Assembly: GCA_019634165.1 (NCBI GenBank)
Contig: JAHQVT010000010.1
Span: 124,001-188,000, forward strand
DNA length: 64,000 nt
Origin: Rhodospirillales bacterium
Lineage (GTDB): Bacteria; Pseudomonadota; Alphaproteobacteria; Rhodospirillales; Thalassospiraceae
Reading direction: 5' to 3'
The notes beneath the pieces are model-generated. The model saw nothing but the letters and a program-made list of their open reading frames with translations, ran no database searches and was not told where the DNA came from. Numbering within the stretch: position 1 is the stretch's first letter; each line of letters begins with the position of its first letter. Below, piece after piece: positions 54,919 through 63,772 of this stretch. A program made the translations under genes and the position numbers.

Positions 54919-55146
54919 ATGACCACCAACAGAATTGGCACAGGATCCGCCCAAAACGGGCTTCAGGATGCGCGTTCACGTCCGCAAGGATTATCAGGCG
55001 CAAGAAACCGTGTGCCCGCGAATGTCGAGTTGCCATCTTCTGAAAGCTTTATTGCCGCCCAACTTGCCCGCCTGCGCAATCTGATTGCCACCGACCAGAT
55101 CAACCACAATGCGCGCCGCGGCACATATCTCAACATTCTTCTATAA
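54919..55146 (+). CDS. Small protein ending in RGTxxNIL motif (copy 2)
   Basis: A 75-residue protein (MTTNRIGTGSAQNGL...) with a Gly/Ser/Arg-rich, probably disordered N-terminal half, a helix (about 42-60) and a C-terminus RGTYLNILL (67-75). The ATG at 54919 lies behind a weak GGACGG ribosome site; an in-frame start at 54880 is possible. It shares the C-terminal motif and overall plan with the gene 146 bases upstream, suggesting diverged duplicates. Function unknown. Confidence 0.55.
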   Translation: MTTNRIGTGSAQNGLQDARSRPQGLSGARNRVPANVELPSSESFIAAQLARLRNLIATDQINHNARRGTYLNILL

Positions 55147-55237
55147 TCTCCCCCAATCAAAAGCATCCTTACACTGCCCCTGTTCTTGGGGAACGGGCTG
55201 AGCACGTATGTTTTAGGGATTGAAGCAAGTACCAAAG

Positions 55238-55268
55238 AAAAAGGCGGGTCAAATTGACCCGCCTTTTT
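55238..55268. terminator. Bidirectional terminator after second small gene
   Basis: A perfect 14-bp stem AAAAAGGCGGGTCA/TGACCCGCCTTTTT with a 3-base loop. A- and T-runs flank both sides. It closes the plus-strand small gene and can back up the gltB terminator. Confidence 0.92.
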
Positions 55269-55300
55269 AGCTGCCCTTATCTTGATCCCATCTGACGCAA

Positions 55301-55331
55301 AGAAAAGTGCCCCGTACCGAAGTACGGGGCA
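55301..55331 (-). terminator. Terminator after gltB with UUCG tetraloop
   Basis: On the minus strand a perfect 10-bp stem TGCCCCGTAC/GTACGGGGCA closes a TTCG loop, the extra-stable cUUCGg-like type (here C-UUCG-G), followed by CTTTTCT. It begins 55 bases after the gltB stop. Confidence 0.85.
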
Positions 55332-55386
55332 AGTTGATTTGTCCAGGTGTGTTGGACAAGGGAGCTTGCGCAAAAGCGTGATCAGA

Positions 55387-58300
55387 TCACGCAGTTGCCT
55401 GGTTTTCGCTCATAGAGCGAATAGGGTATTCCAGCTTGTCGACGATTTCTTTTGGCACGATCTGCCAGAAGTTGCCGCGTTCACGATCCCAATTATCAAG
55501 GATGGTGCGTGCAAAACCACTTTCGGTTTCGGCAACATGTTCCTCGATAAGTGCACGGCAATGTTCGTCCCAATGCTGGGTTTCAATGCGCTGATACAGA
55601 ATGGAGCTGTCATTGACGACATTCGCAAAGGTATTATTGACGTCATAGATGAACGCCATACCGCCGGTCATGCCTGCACCGAAGTTTTCGCCAACGGCAC
55701 CAAGGATCACTGCAGTACCGCCGGTCATATATTCACAACCGTTTGAACCACAGCCCTCGACCACAACGATCGCGCCTGAGTTACGGACACAGAAGCGTTC
55801 ACCGGCCTGACCGGCGGCAAACAGCTTGCCCGCGGTCGCACCATAAAGAATGGTGTTGCCGATGATGGTGTTTTCGTTGGTTTTAAGCGGGCTTGAAGGC
55901 CGCGGGCGTAGAACAATCGTCCCGCCCGAAAGACCCTTACCAACATAATCGTTGGCATCGCCCTGAACTTCGATCTTCAGACCCTGAACCGCAAAAGCAC
56001 CAAGCGACTGACCCGCCGAGCCGCGCAGACGGACATGTAAGTGGCCCGGCTTCAGACCGGTCATGCCATATTTCTGCGTGATCAGTGACGACATCCGGGT
56101 CCCAATCGCACGCTGGGTGTTCTGAATGTTGTACTGCAACTGCATCTTTTCGCCGTCTTCCAAAAGCGGACGGGCGTCTTTGATCATTTGTGCATCAAGT
56201 GTGTCAGGTACTTCGTTACGGCCAACAATCGTGCAGTAACGTGCATGACCACCAGCATCGGCCTGTGCCAACAATGGGTTCAAATCAAGGTCGACAAGGT
56301 CTTTTGCACCACGATGCACCTGCTGAAGCAGGTCCGATCGGCCAATAATCTCTTGCAGATTGTCATAGCCAAGCTCTGCCAGAACGTCTTTGACTTCCTC
56401 GGCCATGAAGGTGAACAGATTGACAAGTTTGTCTGCCGTACCAACGAACTTGGCACGCAGTGCCGGGTCCTGAGTACAAACACCAACCGGGCAGGTATTC
56501 GAATGGCACTGACGCACCATGATACAACCAAGGGCGATCAGCGACGCGGTCCCGATGCCAAATTCTTCGGCACCAAGCATCGCACCAATCACAACGTCCC
56601 GACCGGTTTTGAAACCGCCATCAACACGCAGCTTAACTTTGTCGCGCAAGTTGTTAAGCGTCAGAACCTGATTGACTTCCGACAGACCCATTTCCCAAGG
56701 AATACCGGCATATTTGATCGAGGTCTGTGGGCTTGCACCCGTACCACCGTCATAACCGGAAATCAGGATCACGTCGGCCTTTGCCTTGGCAACACCAGCC
56801 GCAATCGTCCCGACACCGGAACGCGACACCAACTTGACGCAGACTTTGCAACGCGGGTTGATCTGTTTCAGATCGTAAATCAGCTGTGCCAAATCTTCGA
56901 TCGAATAGATGTCGTGATGCGGCGGCGGCGAAATCAGGGTCACACCCGGCGTCGCATTACGCAACTGAGCGATCTCAACCGTAACCTTAAAGCCCGGCAA
57001 CTGGCCGCCTTCACCCGGTTTTGCACCCTGGGCGACCTTGATCTGAATTTCTTCGCAGTTATTCAGATATTCTGCCGTCACCCCAAAGCGACCCGACGCA
57101 ACCTGCTTAATCGAAGAACGCGCATTGTCACCGTTCGCACGTGGACGGAAACGTTCACGCGACTCACCGCCTTCACCGGAGTTCGATTTCGCACCGATAC
57201 GGTTCATGGCAATCGCCAACGCTTCGTGCGTTTCGGTCGAAAGCGCACCATGGGACATGCCCGGTGTCACGAAATGCTTGCGGATTTCGGTGATGCTTTC
57301 AACCTTATCCTGATGAAGCGCCTTACGGTCACTGCGGAAATCAAGCAGATCACGAAGATGCAGCGGTTCACGCGAACGCAGGCCTTCAGAAAACTTGCGG
57401 AACGTGTTGTAGCTGCCGGTCGTAACAGCCGATTGCAACGTATGGATCAACGGACCGGTCCAAACGTGACGTTCGCCCGAACGACGGTATTTATAAAGAC
57501 CACCAACCGGAAGGACCACGACATTGCCGTTAAATGCTTCTTTGTGCTGAGCAATACAGCGACGCTGAATACCCTGAAGACCAATCCCTGAAATACGCGA
57601 CGGCATACCGGGGAAGAATTCCGCCACCAACGAACGCGAAAGACCAATGCTTTCGAAGTTATAGCCACCGCGATAGGAACTGATGATCGAGATGCCCATT
57701 TTGGACATGATTTTCAAAAGACCGGCATCAATAGCGGCCTTGAAACGCTGCATAACTTCGGCGGTGCTACCGACATTCGGGAACAGGCCGCGTGCATAGC
57801 GGTCCAAAAGACCTTCCTGCGCGAGATAGGCGTTCACAGTCGTTGCACCAACGCCAATCAGAACGGCAAAGTAGTGCACATCCATGCATTCTGCCGACCG
57901 AACGTTCAGCGAAATATACGTCCGAAGCGACGTTTTCACGAGGTGGCTGTGAACACCACCCGTCGCCAGAACCATCGGCATTGCGGCTCGGTCTTCGGAA
58001 ATATTTTCATCGGTCAGAATGATGTGCAAGGCACCGCCGCGCACTGCTTCTTCTGCTTCGCGCTGAATGCGCGAAATCGCATCACGAAGGGCAGTATTGC
58101 CACCACTGATGTCAAATGTGGTGTCAATTTCCACCGCGGTATCGCCCATATAACCGCGCATGGCGTCATATTCGGCGTTGGTCAGAACCGGGCTTTCAAG
58201 CTGCAGCAAATCACACTGGCTTTCATCCTCGTCAAGGACGTTACCAAGGTTGCCCAGACGGGTTTTCAGGCTCATGACCCGTGCTTCACGAAGTGAATCG

Positions 58301-59952
58301 ATCGGCGGGTTGGTCACCTGTGCAAAGTTCTGGCGGAAGAAGTGATGCAGACCGCGATAGCGATCCGACAGAATCGCAAGCGGGGTGTCATCGCCCATCG
58401 AACCGATCGCTTCTTTACCGTCTTCACCCATCGGATGAAGGATCAATTCGAGGTCTTCATGGGTCAAACCCATAGCTTTTTGAAGACGAAGCAGACGTTC
58501 TTTTTCGATATGGGATGGTTCGATATGTTCCGGTGAAATCAGGTCATCAAGCACCTTGGTGCGACCAACCCATTTCGACCAGTCACGACGATTTGCCAGC
58601 TTGTCTTTCAACTCGCTATCATGGAACAGCTTGCCCTCGGCAAGGTTCACCGCAATCATCTGCCCCGGTCCAAGGCGACCTTTTTCCAAGCAGCTTTCTT
58701 CGTCGATATGCACCATGCCTGCTTCGGAACCGGCAATCAAAAGACCATTGCCCGTCACCGCGTAACGCAGCGGACGCAGACCGTTACGATCAGTCCCACC
58801 CATCAGCCATTCACCGCCATAGGCAGCAAGAGCAGCCGGGCCGTCCCACGGCTCCATCACAGCGTTGCAATACGCATAAAGGTTTTTATAGCTATCAGGT
58901 GTCGATGCCTTTTTAGACCAGGCTTCCGGCACCATCATGGTTTTCACCATTGGCAGATCACGGCCCGCACGCACCATCAACTCGAACACGGCATCAAGGG
59001 CTGCGGAATCTGACGAACCGGGCTGAATAACCGGCTTAAGATCATCAATGCTATCGGCAAAAGCTTCGTGCGCCATGCGCGCTTCGTGGCTTTTCATCCA
59101 GTTGACGTTGCCGCGTAGCGTGTTGATCTCGCCGTTATGGGCCAGAACACGGAACGGCTGTGCCAAGGGCCAGCTTGGGAACGTGTTGGTCGAATAGCGC
59201 TGATGATAAACGCAGAAGTTCGAAATGAAACGCTCATCGCGCAGATCCGGATAGAAGGTATCAACGTCTTCTGCCAAGAACATGCCTTTATAGATCACCG
59301 AACGGCAAGACATCGAGCAGATATAGAAATCTTTGATCGCTTCGGACAGAACTGCTTTTTCAATGCGGCGACGGATGGCGTAAAGATCGATCTCGAACTT
59401 TTCTTCGCTTACATCGTCACGAACACCGATCAGAACCTGTTCGATTTCCGGGCGCGTCTGGTTTGCTTTTTCACCGATGACGGAAACATCGACAGGAACC
59501 TGACGCCAACCAAGAATGCCGTAACCCTGTTTAAGGATTTCGGTTTCAACAATTGCACGGCAACGTTCTTGAGCTGCCATATCAATACGCGGCAAGAAGA
59601 CCTGACCAACTGCAATCAGACTTTCCGGCGCTTCCTGATTGATGACCTTAAGGTATGCCTTAAAGAAATCCTGCGGGATCTGAAGGTGGATACCGGCACC
59701 ATCACCTGTTTTACCATCGGCATCAACCGCGCCACGGTGCCAGATGGCTTTGAGCGCTTCGATACCGGCTTCAACAACTTCGCGCCTTGGCTTGCCGTCA
59801 ATCGCCCCGACCAAACCCACGCCACAGTTGGCGTGTTCTTCTGCCGGGTCATACATGCCACTGGCTTGCAGATGGGCTGCGTTTTTCTCAAAACGGGCGA
59901 TATCGGAAGCGGCCCGGTTCTGATCCATTTTGTCCTGAACGATTTTGTTCAT
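55387..59952 (-). CDS. gltB: Glutamate synthase large (alpha) subunit
   Basis: A 1521-residue NADPH-GOGAT subunit. A 42-residue propeptide precedes Cys43 (HANCGVGLV), the N-terminal nucleophile of the class II glutaminase domain. A central domain, FMN-binding synthase TIM barrel (about 830-1200; GYDGGTGASP) and the [3Fe-4S] cysteine cluster (CIMVRQCHSNTCPVGVC) follow. The C-terminal GXGXG beta-helix has repeated Gly patterns. It makes two glutamates from glutamine and 2-oxoglutarate. It lies downstream of gltD in a gltD-gltB order with a 29-base gap, the reverse of the E. coli gltBD order. Confidence 0.97.
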   Translation of the reverse strand: MNKIVQDKMDQNRAASDIARFEKNAAHLQASGMYDPAEEHANCGVGLVGAIDGKPRREVVEAGIEALKAIWHRGAVDADGKTGDGAGIHLQIPQDFFKAYLKVINQEAPESLIAVGQVFLPRIDMAAQERCRAIVETEILKQGYGILGWRQVPVDVSVIGEKANQTRPEIEQVLIGVRDDVSEEKFEIDLYAIRRRIEKAVLSEAIKDFYICSMSCRSVIYKGMFLAEDVDTFYPDLRDERFISNFCVYHQRYSTNTFPSWPLAQPFRVLAHNGEINTLRGNVNWMKSHEARMAHEAFADSIDDLKPVIQPGSSDSAALDAVFELMVRAGRDLPMVKTMMVPEAWSKKASTPDSYKNLYAYCNAVMEPWDGPAALAAYGGEWLMGGTDRNGLRPLRYAVTGNGLLIAGSEAGMVHIDEESCLEKGRLGPGQMIAVNLAEGKLFHDSELKDKLANRRDWSKWVGRTKVLDDLISPEHIEPSHIEKERLLRLQKAMGLTHEDLELILHPMGEDGKEAIGSMGDDTPLAILSDRYRGLHHFFRQNFAQVTNPPIDSLREARVMSLKTRLGNLGNVLDEDESQCDLLQLESPVLTNAEYDAMRGYMGDTAVEIDTTFDISGGNTALRDAISRIQREAEEAVRGGALHIILTDENISEDRAAMPMVLATGGVHSHLVKTSLRTYISLNVRSAECMDVHYFAVLIGVGATTVNAYLAQEGLLDRYARGLFPNVGSTAEVMQRFKAAIDAGLLKIMSKMGISIISSYRGGYNFESIGLSRSLVAEFFPGMPSRISGIGLQGIQRRCIAQHKEAFNGNVVVLPVGGLYKYRRSGERHVWTGPLIHTLQSAVTTGSYNTFRKFSEGLRSREPLHLRDLLDFRSDRKALHQDKVESITEIRKHFVTPGMSHGALSTETHEALAIAMNRIGAKSNSGEGGESRERFRPRANGDNARSSIKQVASGRFGVTAEYLNNCEEIQIKVAQGAKPGEGGQLPGFKVTVEIAQLRNATPGVTLISPPPHHDIYSIEDLAQLIYDLKQINPRCKVCVKLVSRSGVGTIAAGVAKAKADVILISGYDGGTGASPQTSIKYAGIPWEMGLSEVNQVLTLNNLRDKVKLRVDGGFKTGRDVVIGAMLGAEEFGIGTASLIALGCIMVRQCHSNTCPVGVCTQDPALRAKFVGTADKLVNLFTFMAEEVKDVLAELGYDNLQEIIGRSDLLQQVHRGAKDLVDLDLNPLLAQADAGGHARYCTIVGRNEVPDTLDAQMIKDARPLLEDGEKMQLQYNIQNTQRAIGTRMSSLITQKYGMTGLKPGHLHVRLRGSAGQSLGAFAVQGLKIEVQGDANDYVGKGLSGGTIVLRPRPSSPLKTNENTIIGNTILYGATAGKLFAAGQAGERFCVRNSGAIVVVEGCGSNGCEYMTGGTAVILGAVGENFGAGMTGGMAFIYDVNNTFANVVNDSSILYQRIETQHWDEHCRALIEEHVAETESGFARTILDNWDRERGNFWQIVPKEIVDKLEYPIRSMSENQATA

Positions 59953-59981
59953 AACTTCTCTCTCCTAATGCGGCAGCGGGC

Positions 59982-61412
59982 TTAAGCAGCAGCTTCTTTG
60001 CGCGCCAGCAAATATTCATCGATCCGATCTGCCGCGTCGCGGCCATCACGAATTGCCCAAACCACAAGCGACGCACCACGGGCAATGTCACCAGCAGCAA
60101 ACACACCATCAAGATTGGTCATCATGGAACGGAAATCGATTTTGACCGTTCCCCAACGCGACACACCAAGTTCCGGTGCATCAAACAGGGTCGGCAGATC
60201 TTCGGGTTCAAACCCAAGGGCTGTAATCACCATGTCGGCATCCATGGTGTAGCTTGATCCTTCGATGATCTCCGGGCTCTGACGCCCACCTGCATCCGGG
60301 GCACCAAGGCGCATCTTGACCGCGCGAACACCAGTCACCTTGTCGTCCCCAACAAAAGCTTCCGGGTTGGTCAGCCAAACAAACTCAACACCTTCTTCCT
60401 CGGCATTTGCCACTTCGCGCTGTGAGCCGGGCATATTCGCACGGTCACGACGATAAAGACATTTGACCGACTTCGCCCCCTGGCGGATCGCCGTACGGAC
60501 ACAGTCCATCGCGGTGTCACCACCACCGATCACGACAACGTCCTTGTCCTTGGCATTCAATGTTCCGTCTTCATAGGCCGGAACATTATCGCCAAGACCA
60601 TGACGGTTGGACGTCGTTAGATATTCAAGTGCCGGGTAAACGTTACCCAAACCAGCACCGGGCAATTTCAATTCACGCGCTTTGTAAACGCCCGTTGCGA
60701 TCAGAACGCTGTCATGTTTCTTGCGAAGATCTTCAAGGGTGGCGTCACGACCGACTTCAAATTCGGTATGCATGACAACACCGCCCTCTTCGAGCAGTTT
60801 CACACGACGTTCGACGACGTCTTTTTCAAGTTTGAAGCCCGGAATACCATAAACCAGCAACCCACCCATGCGGTCGTAACGGTCATAGATATGAACTTCA
60901 TATCCTTTAAGGCGCAACTGTTCGGCTGCAGCCATCCCGCCAGGGCCACCACCGATGATGCCAACAGACATACCGTTTTCTTTGGTCGGTTTTGGCGGCT
61001 TCACCCAGCCATTGGCAAAGGCAGTATCGGTAATATATTTCTCGACCGACCCAATGGTGACGGCACCATGGGTTGACTGTTCGATGACGCAATTGCCTTC
61101 ACACAGGCGATCCTGCGGGCAAATACGGCCCGTGACTTCCGGCATATTATTGGTGGCAGCCGAAATGGCATAGGCCTCTTCAAGGCGCCCTGCAGTCGTC
61201 AGGCTCAGCCAGTCGGGGATGTTATTGTAAAGCGGGCAATGCGCCTGGCAGAACGGCACACCACATTGCGAACAACGCGACGCTTGCTCTGCAGCCGAGC
61301 TATCCTCGAAAGGTTCATAAATCTCGTTGAAATCCGTGCGGCGTGAAGACGCCTCTCTTTTGTGCGGATATTTTTGTTCGAGATGAACAAATTTCAGCAT
61401 CTTTTCTGTCAT
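59982..61412 (-). CDS. gltD: Glutamate synthase small (beta) subunit
   Basis: A 476-residue NADPH-oxidising flavoprotein subunit of GOGAT. N-terminal cysteine motifs CSQCGVPFCQAHCP and CPQDRLCEGNC bind the low-potential [4Fe-4S] clusters. GGGPGGMAAAEQL is the FAD site (about 151-163) and VVIGGGDTAMDC the NADPH site (about 292-303). An AGAGGG ribosome site precedes the ATG. First gene of the gltDB operon; a near-palindrome lies 37 bases upstream of the start. Confidence 0.96.
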   Translation of the reverse strand: MTEKMLKFVHLEQKYPHKREASSRRTDFNEIYEPFEDSSAAEQASRCSQCGVPFCQAHCPLYNNIPDWLSLTTAGRLEEAYAISAATNNMPEVTGRICPQDRLCEGNCVIEQSTHGAVTIGSVEKYITDTAFANGWVKPPKPTKENGMSVGIIGGGPGGMAAAEQLRLKGYEVHIYDRYDRMGGLLVYGIPGFKLEKDVVERRVKLLEEGGVVMHTEFEVGRDATLEDLRKKHDSVLIATGVYKARELKLPGAGLGNVYPALEYLTTSNRHGLGDNVPAYEDGTLNAKDKDVVVIGGGDTAMDCVRTAIRQGAKSVKCLYRRDRANMPGSQREVANAEEEGVEFVWLTNPEAFVGDDKVTGVRAVKMRLGAPDAGGRQSPEIIEGSSYTMDADMVITALGFEPEDLPTLFDAPELGVSRWGTVKIDFRSMMTNLDGVFAAGDIARGASLVVWAIRDGRDAADRIDEYLLARKEAAA

Positions 61413-61448
61413 GACGGCCCTCTAGAAGGGTTTTATGTTGCGGGTTTC

Positions 61449-61464
61449 GCCCTGTATACGGGGC
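61449..61464. promoter_or_regulatory. Near-palindromic element before gltD
   Basis: GCCCTGTATACGGGGC is an inverted repeat with one mismatch out of eight pairs, centred on GTATAC, 37-52 bases upstream of the gltD ATG. It could be an operator or part of the 5' leader. It does not resemble the NtrC or Lrp consensus I know. Confidence 0.35.
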
Positions 61465-61677
61465 AAACATGCAAGAATCCAGCACAAAATACACAAAAGG
61501 TCAGCTTTACTGACATAAATATCCGCACAATTTTTCGGGTCTTCTGGATTATTCCCCCAATTCGGCCTGAAATAAAGTTTCATTAGTCCCAAAATGGTAC
61601 TATTTATGCATTTCGCACAAATGAGCTAAACTGCTATAAGCGATGAGTTTTTGCCGCGAACAGCCATAGAGGCCAGA

Positions 61678-62508
61678 GTGACCCTACAGCACATAATTCT
61701 TCTGGCCATTGTTCAGGGGATCACCGAATTTCTTCCTATCAGCTCTTCTGGCCATTTGGTCCTTGCGCCTGCACTGACAGGAAGCCCAGATCAGGGTTTG
61801 TTGGTAGATGTCGCCGTTCATGTTGGGACTCTGGCGGCGGTATTGATCTATTTCTGGCGTGATGTCTTCGCCATGCTCGGCGGATTCGTTGTACTGTTTA
61901 CCGGGCGTATTAACGCTGGCGCCCGCCTTGCCCTTCATATTGTGCTGGCAACTATACCGGTCATTGCCGTTGGCTTTTATCTTAAGGTCTCGGGAATCGA
62001 AGAACAGCTTCGTTCCGTTGCCATCATCGCATGGACGACTCTTGGCTTTGGCATCCTTTTGTGGGTTGCCGATAAGGTCGGGATGACAATCAACCGTCTT
62101 GAACATATGCGCTGGGGCGGTGCTTTGTTCATTGGCTTGGCACAGGTAATTGCCCTGATTCCCGGCACAAGCCGGTCAGGCATTACCATGACAGCTGCAC
62201 GCTTAATGGGTTATGAGCGATCAGACGCCGCACAGTTTTCGATGCTGATGTCGATCCCGGTCATTCTTGGTGCGGGTCTTTTAGCCGGTATCGATTTGCA
62301 TCAGGCTGGCAATATTGAACTCAATCAAGACATTTTTCTTGCGGTCGGCCTGTCCTTCCTCACCGCTTTGATCGCCATTGCTGTTCTGATGAACTGGCTT
62401 AAACAATCAAGCTTCACGCCCTTTGCGATCTACCGCATCCTGCTTGGTGGGGCGCTTTTGGTTTGGATCTATGTTTACGATAGTGCAGCGCTACCGTTCC
62501 TGGGCTAA
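61678..62508 (+). CDS. uppP: Undecaprenyl-diphosphatase UppP (BacA)
   Basis: A 276-residue membrane phosphatase that recycles undecaprenyl pyrophosphate for peptidoglycan synthesis. The BacA motif 1 EFLPISSSGHL (about 16-26) and motif 2 PGTSRSG (about 162-168) are intact, with about eight helices. The GTG at 61678 with a GAGG ribosome site gives the standard N-terminus; a TTG nine codons upstream is less likely. Confidence 0.95.
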   Translation: MTLQHIILLAIVQGITEFLPISSSGHLVLAPALTGSPDQGLLVDVAVHVGTLAAVLIYFWRDVFAMLGGFVVLFTGRINAGARLALHIVLATIPVIAVGFYLKVSGIEEQLRSVAIIAWTTLGFGILLWVADKVGMTINRLEHMRWGGALFIGLAQVIALIPGTSRSGITMTAARLMGYERSDAAQFSMLMSIPVILGAGLLAGIDLHQAGNIELNQDIFLAVGLSFLTALIAIAVLMNWLKQSSFTPFAIYRILLGGALLVWIYVYDSAALPFLG

Positions 62509-62540
62509 CCAGCACCTCATCGCCAAGACGAGCCCCATAG

Positions 62541-63077
62541 ATGTATTTGCGCCAACTTGATCCGGTTGCCGACGGTCCGGCATTGCACGTCATTTTTGGC
62601 GACCCGCAATCCTGCCTTTGGCTTCCTGAACCAGCATCAATCAACGTTGATGCAACCATCGCCAAACTGAAACTCTGGACGAATGGGTTTGAAGCAACTT
62701 CTTGGGTGATAGCACAATCCCCAGATGGCCCGGCACTTGGACGTATCTCTCTTTACAATACCGGTCGAGATAAGGACATTTGGGAAGCAGCCTGCATGGT
62801 GTGCCCAGAAGCGCGCGGGCTAAACTATGCCGCGCGCGCATTGGCCGTTGCAATTGAACGCCTATTTGCCACCACGACCGCACGGCGCGTCTTTGCTGAT
62901 ATTGACCCGGACAATCAGGCTTCAATGAAAACGTTCGAGAAGCTTGGCTTCACCCAAGAAGGCATTTTGCGCGGCGAATGGGAAACCCATATTGGCATTC
63001 GCGACTCTGTCATTTACGGCCTGTTGCGTACCGATCAACAGCCACATATCCAGGCAAAACCAGTGGTAATCGACTAA
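62541..63077 (+). CDS. GNAT-family acetyltransferase
   Basis: A 178-residue protein with a RimJ/RimL-like GNAT fold. An ALGRISLYN strand, the acetyl-CoA region near CPEARGLNYAARAL (about 93-106) and the C-terminal NQASMKTFEKLGFTQEGILR block (part, about 124-143) typical of this subgroup are visible. Follows uppP by 32 bases. Substrate (protein N-terminus, amino acid or antibiotic) is not deducible. Confidence 0.82.
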   Translation: MYLRQLDPVADGPALHVIFGDPQSCLWLPEPASINVDATIAKLKLWTNGFEATSWVIAQSPDGPALGRISLYNTGRDKDIWEAACMVCPEARGLNYAARALAVAIERLFATTTARRVFADIDPDNQASMKTFEKLGFTQEGILRGEWETHIGIRDSVIYGLLRTDQQPHIQAKPVVID

Positions 63078-63080
63078 CGA

Positions 63081-63356
63081 TTAGTCTTGCCAGATTGGCC
63101 CACCAGACAGCACGATCTGCGCACGCGCCGGGTCTTCGGGGGCATAGCCAGCATCTTCGACAAATCCCAACAGAAATGGCTCGTGCGATAGCAGAAATTC
63201 AAGTGCACCCGATTGCACTTCATTTGATGCAATTCCAGCCCGTAAATCATCAAGCCCCATGCCCGTCTGAGCGACAAGGCCTTCAAGCAGCTCATCATCA
63301 CCCGCAATATGGGCAATGGCGCGAATGGCAAGCGTTTCCGCAGCTTCTTTGTTCAT
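63081..63356 (-). CDS. DUF3572-family small protein
   Basis: A 91-residue protein. Features of the alphaproteobacterial DUF3572 family are an N-terminal AETLAIRAIAHIAGD helix, the GLDDLR turn, and LEFLLSHEPFLLGF followed by PEDPARAQ. Cytoplasmic, function unknown. Convergent with the GNAT gene, leaving only three bases between the two stops. Confidence 0.72.
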   Translation of the reverse strand: MNKEAAETLAIRAIAHIAGDDELLEGLVAQTGMGLDDLRAGIASNEVQSGALEFLLSHEPFLLGFVEDAGYAPEDPARAQIVLSGGPIWQD

Positions 63357-63376
63357 ATGACATCTCGTCCGAGAAA

Positions 63377-63772
63377 TTATTTAAACCATTTTGCCTTGGC
63401 CATCGCCCGCCAGATCACAAGTCCCGCCACCACAATGACGCCTGCGGCAATCCCGCCAAACCCATTGCCAGCCATCAGAACCAACCCCCAAAATCCAATC
63501 GTTCCAAACCCAATTGCAAGACTAAGGAATGCAGATTTGGTTAGGGTATCCTGATTTTTCTGGGCAGCTTCGGCGCGCTTAAGCTCATCGACAATTTCAT
63601 ACCAAGCGATTTGCTGCCAACGGGAATATTTAAGCCCCTTGCTTGGACCCTTGCGCAAGAATTCATCAAGCTGCTTGACGATATTGGCCGCGCGCTCCTC
63701 TGGCACAACATACTTGCCAAACCGCTCCTTCTTGCGCGGCCCTTCGTCTTTTTCAGCGTCTAAATCGTTCAC
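63377..63772 (-). CDS. Small membrane protein of unknown function
   Basis: A 131-residue protein with a charged N-terminal half (about 1-75, helical) and two closely spaced C-terminal membrane helices (about 80-100 and 105-123), ending in a basic AKAKWFK. It lies 20 bases upstream of the DUF3572 gene and is probably co-transcribed. No family recognised. Confidence 0.65.
   Translation of the reverse strand: MNDLDAEKDEGPRKKERFGKYVVPEERAANIVKQLDEFLRKGPSKGLKYSRWQQIAWYEIVDELKRAEAAQKNQDTLTKSAFLSLAIGFGTIGFWGLVLMAGNGFGGIAAGVIVVAGLVIWRAMAKAKWFK

Noticed and set aside
56188..57591. 467-codon open frame on the plus strand inside gltB
   Set aside because: It is antisense to conserved gltB domains and its product is rich in Arg, Thr, His and Asn without any fold signature; a shadow of the codon pattern.
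59137..59985. 282-codon plus-strand frame over the gltB 5' region
   Set aside because: Antisense shadow of the glutaminase domain; no ribosome site or family features.
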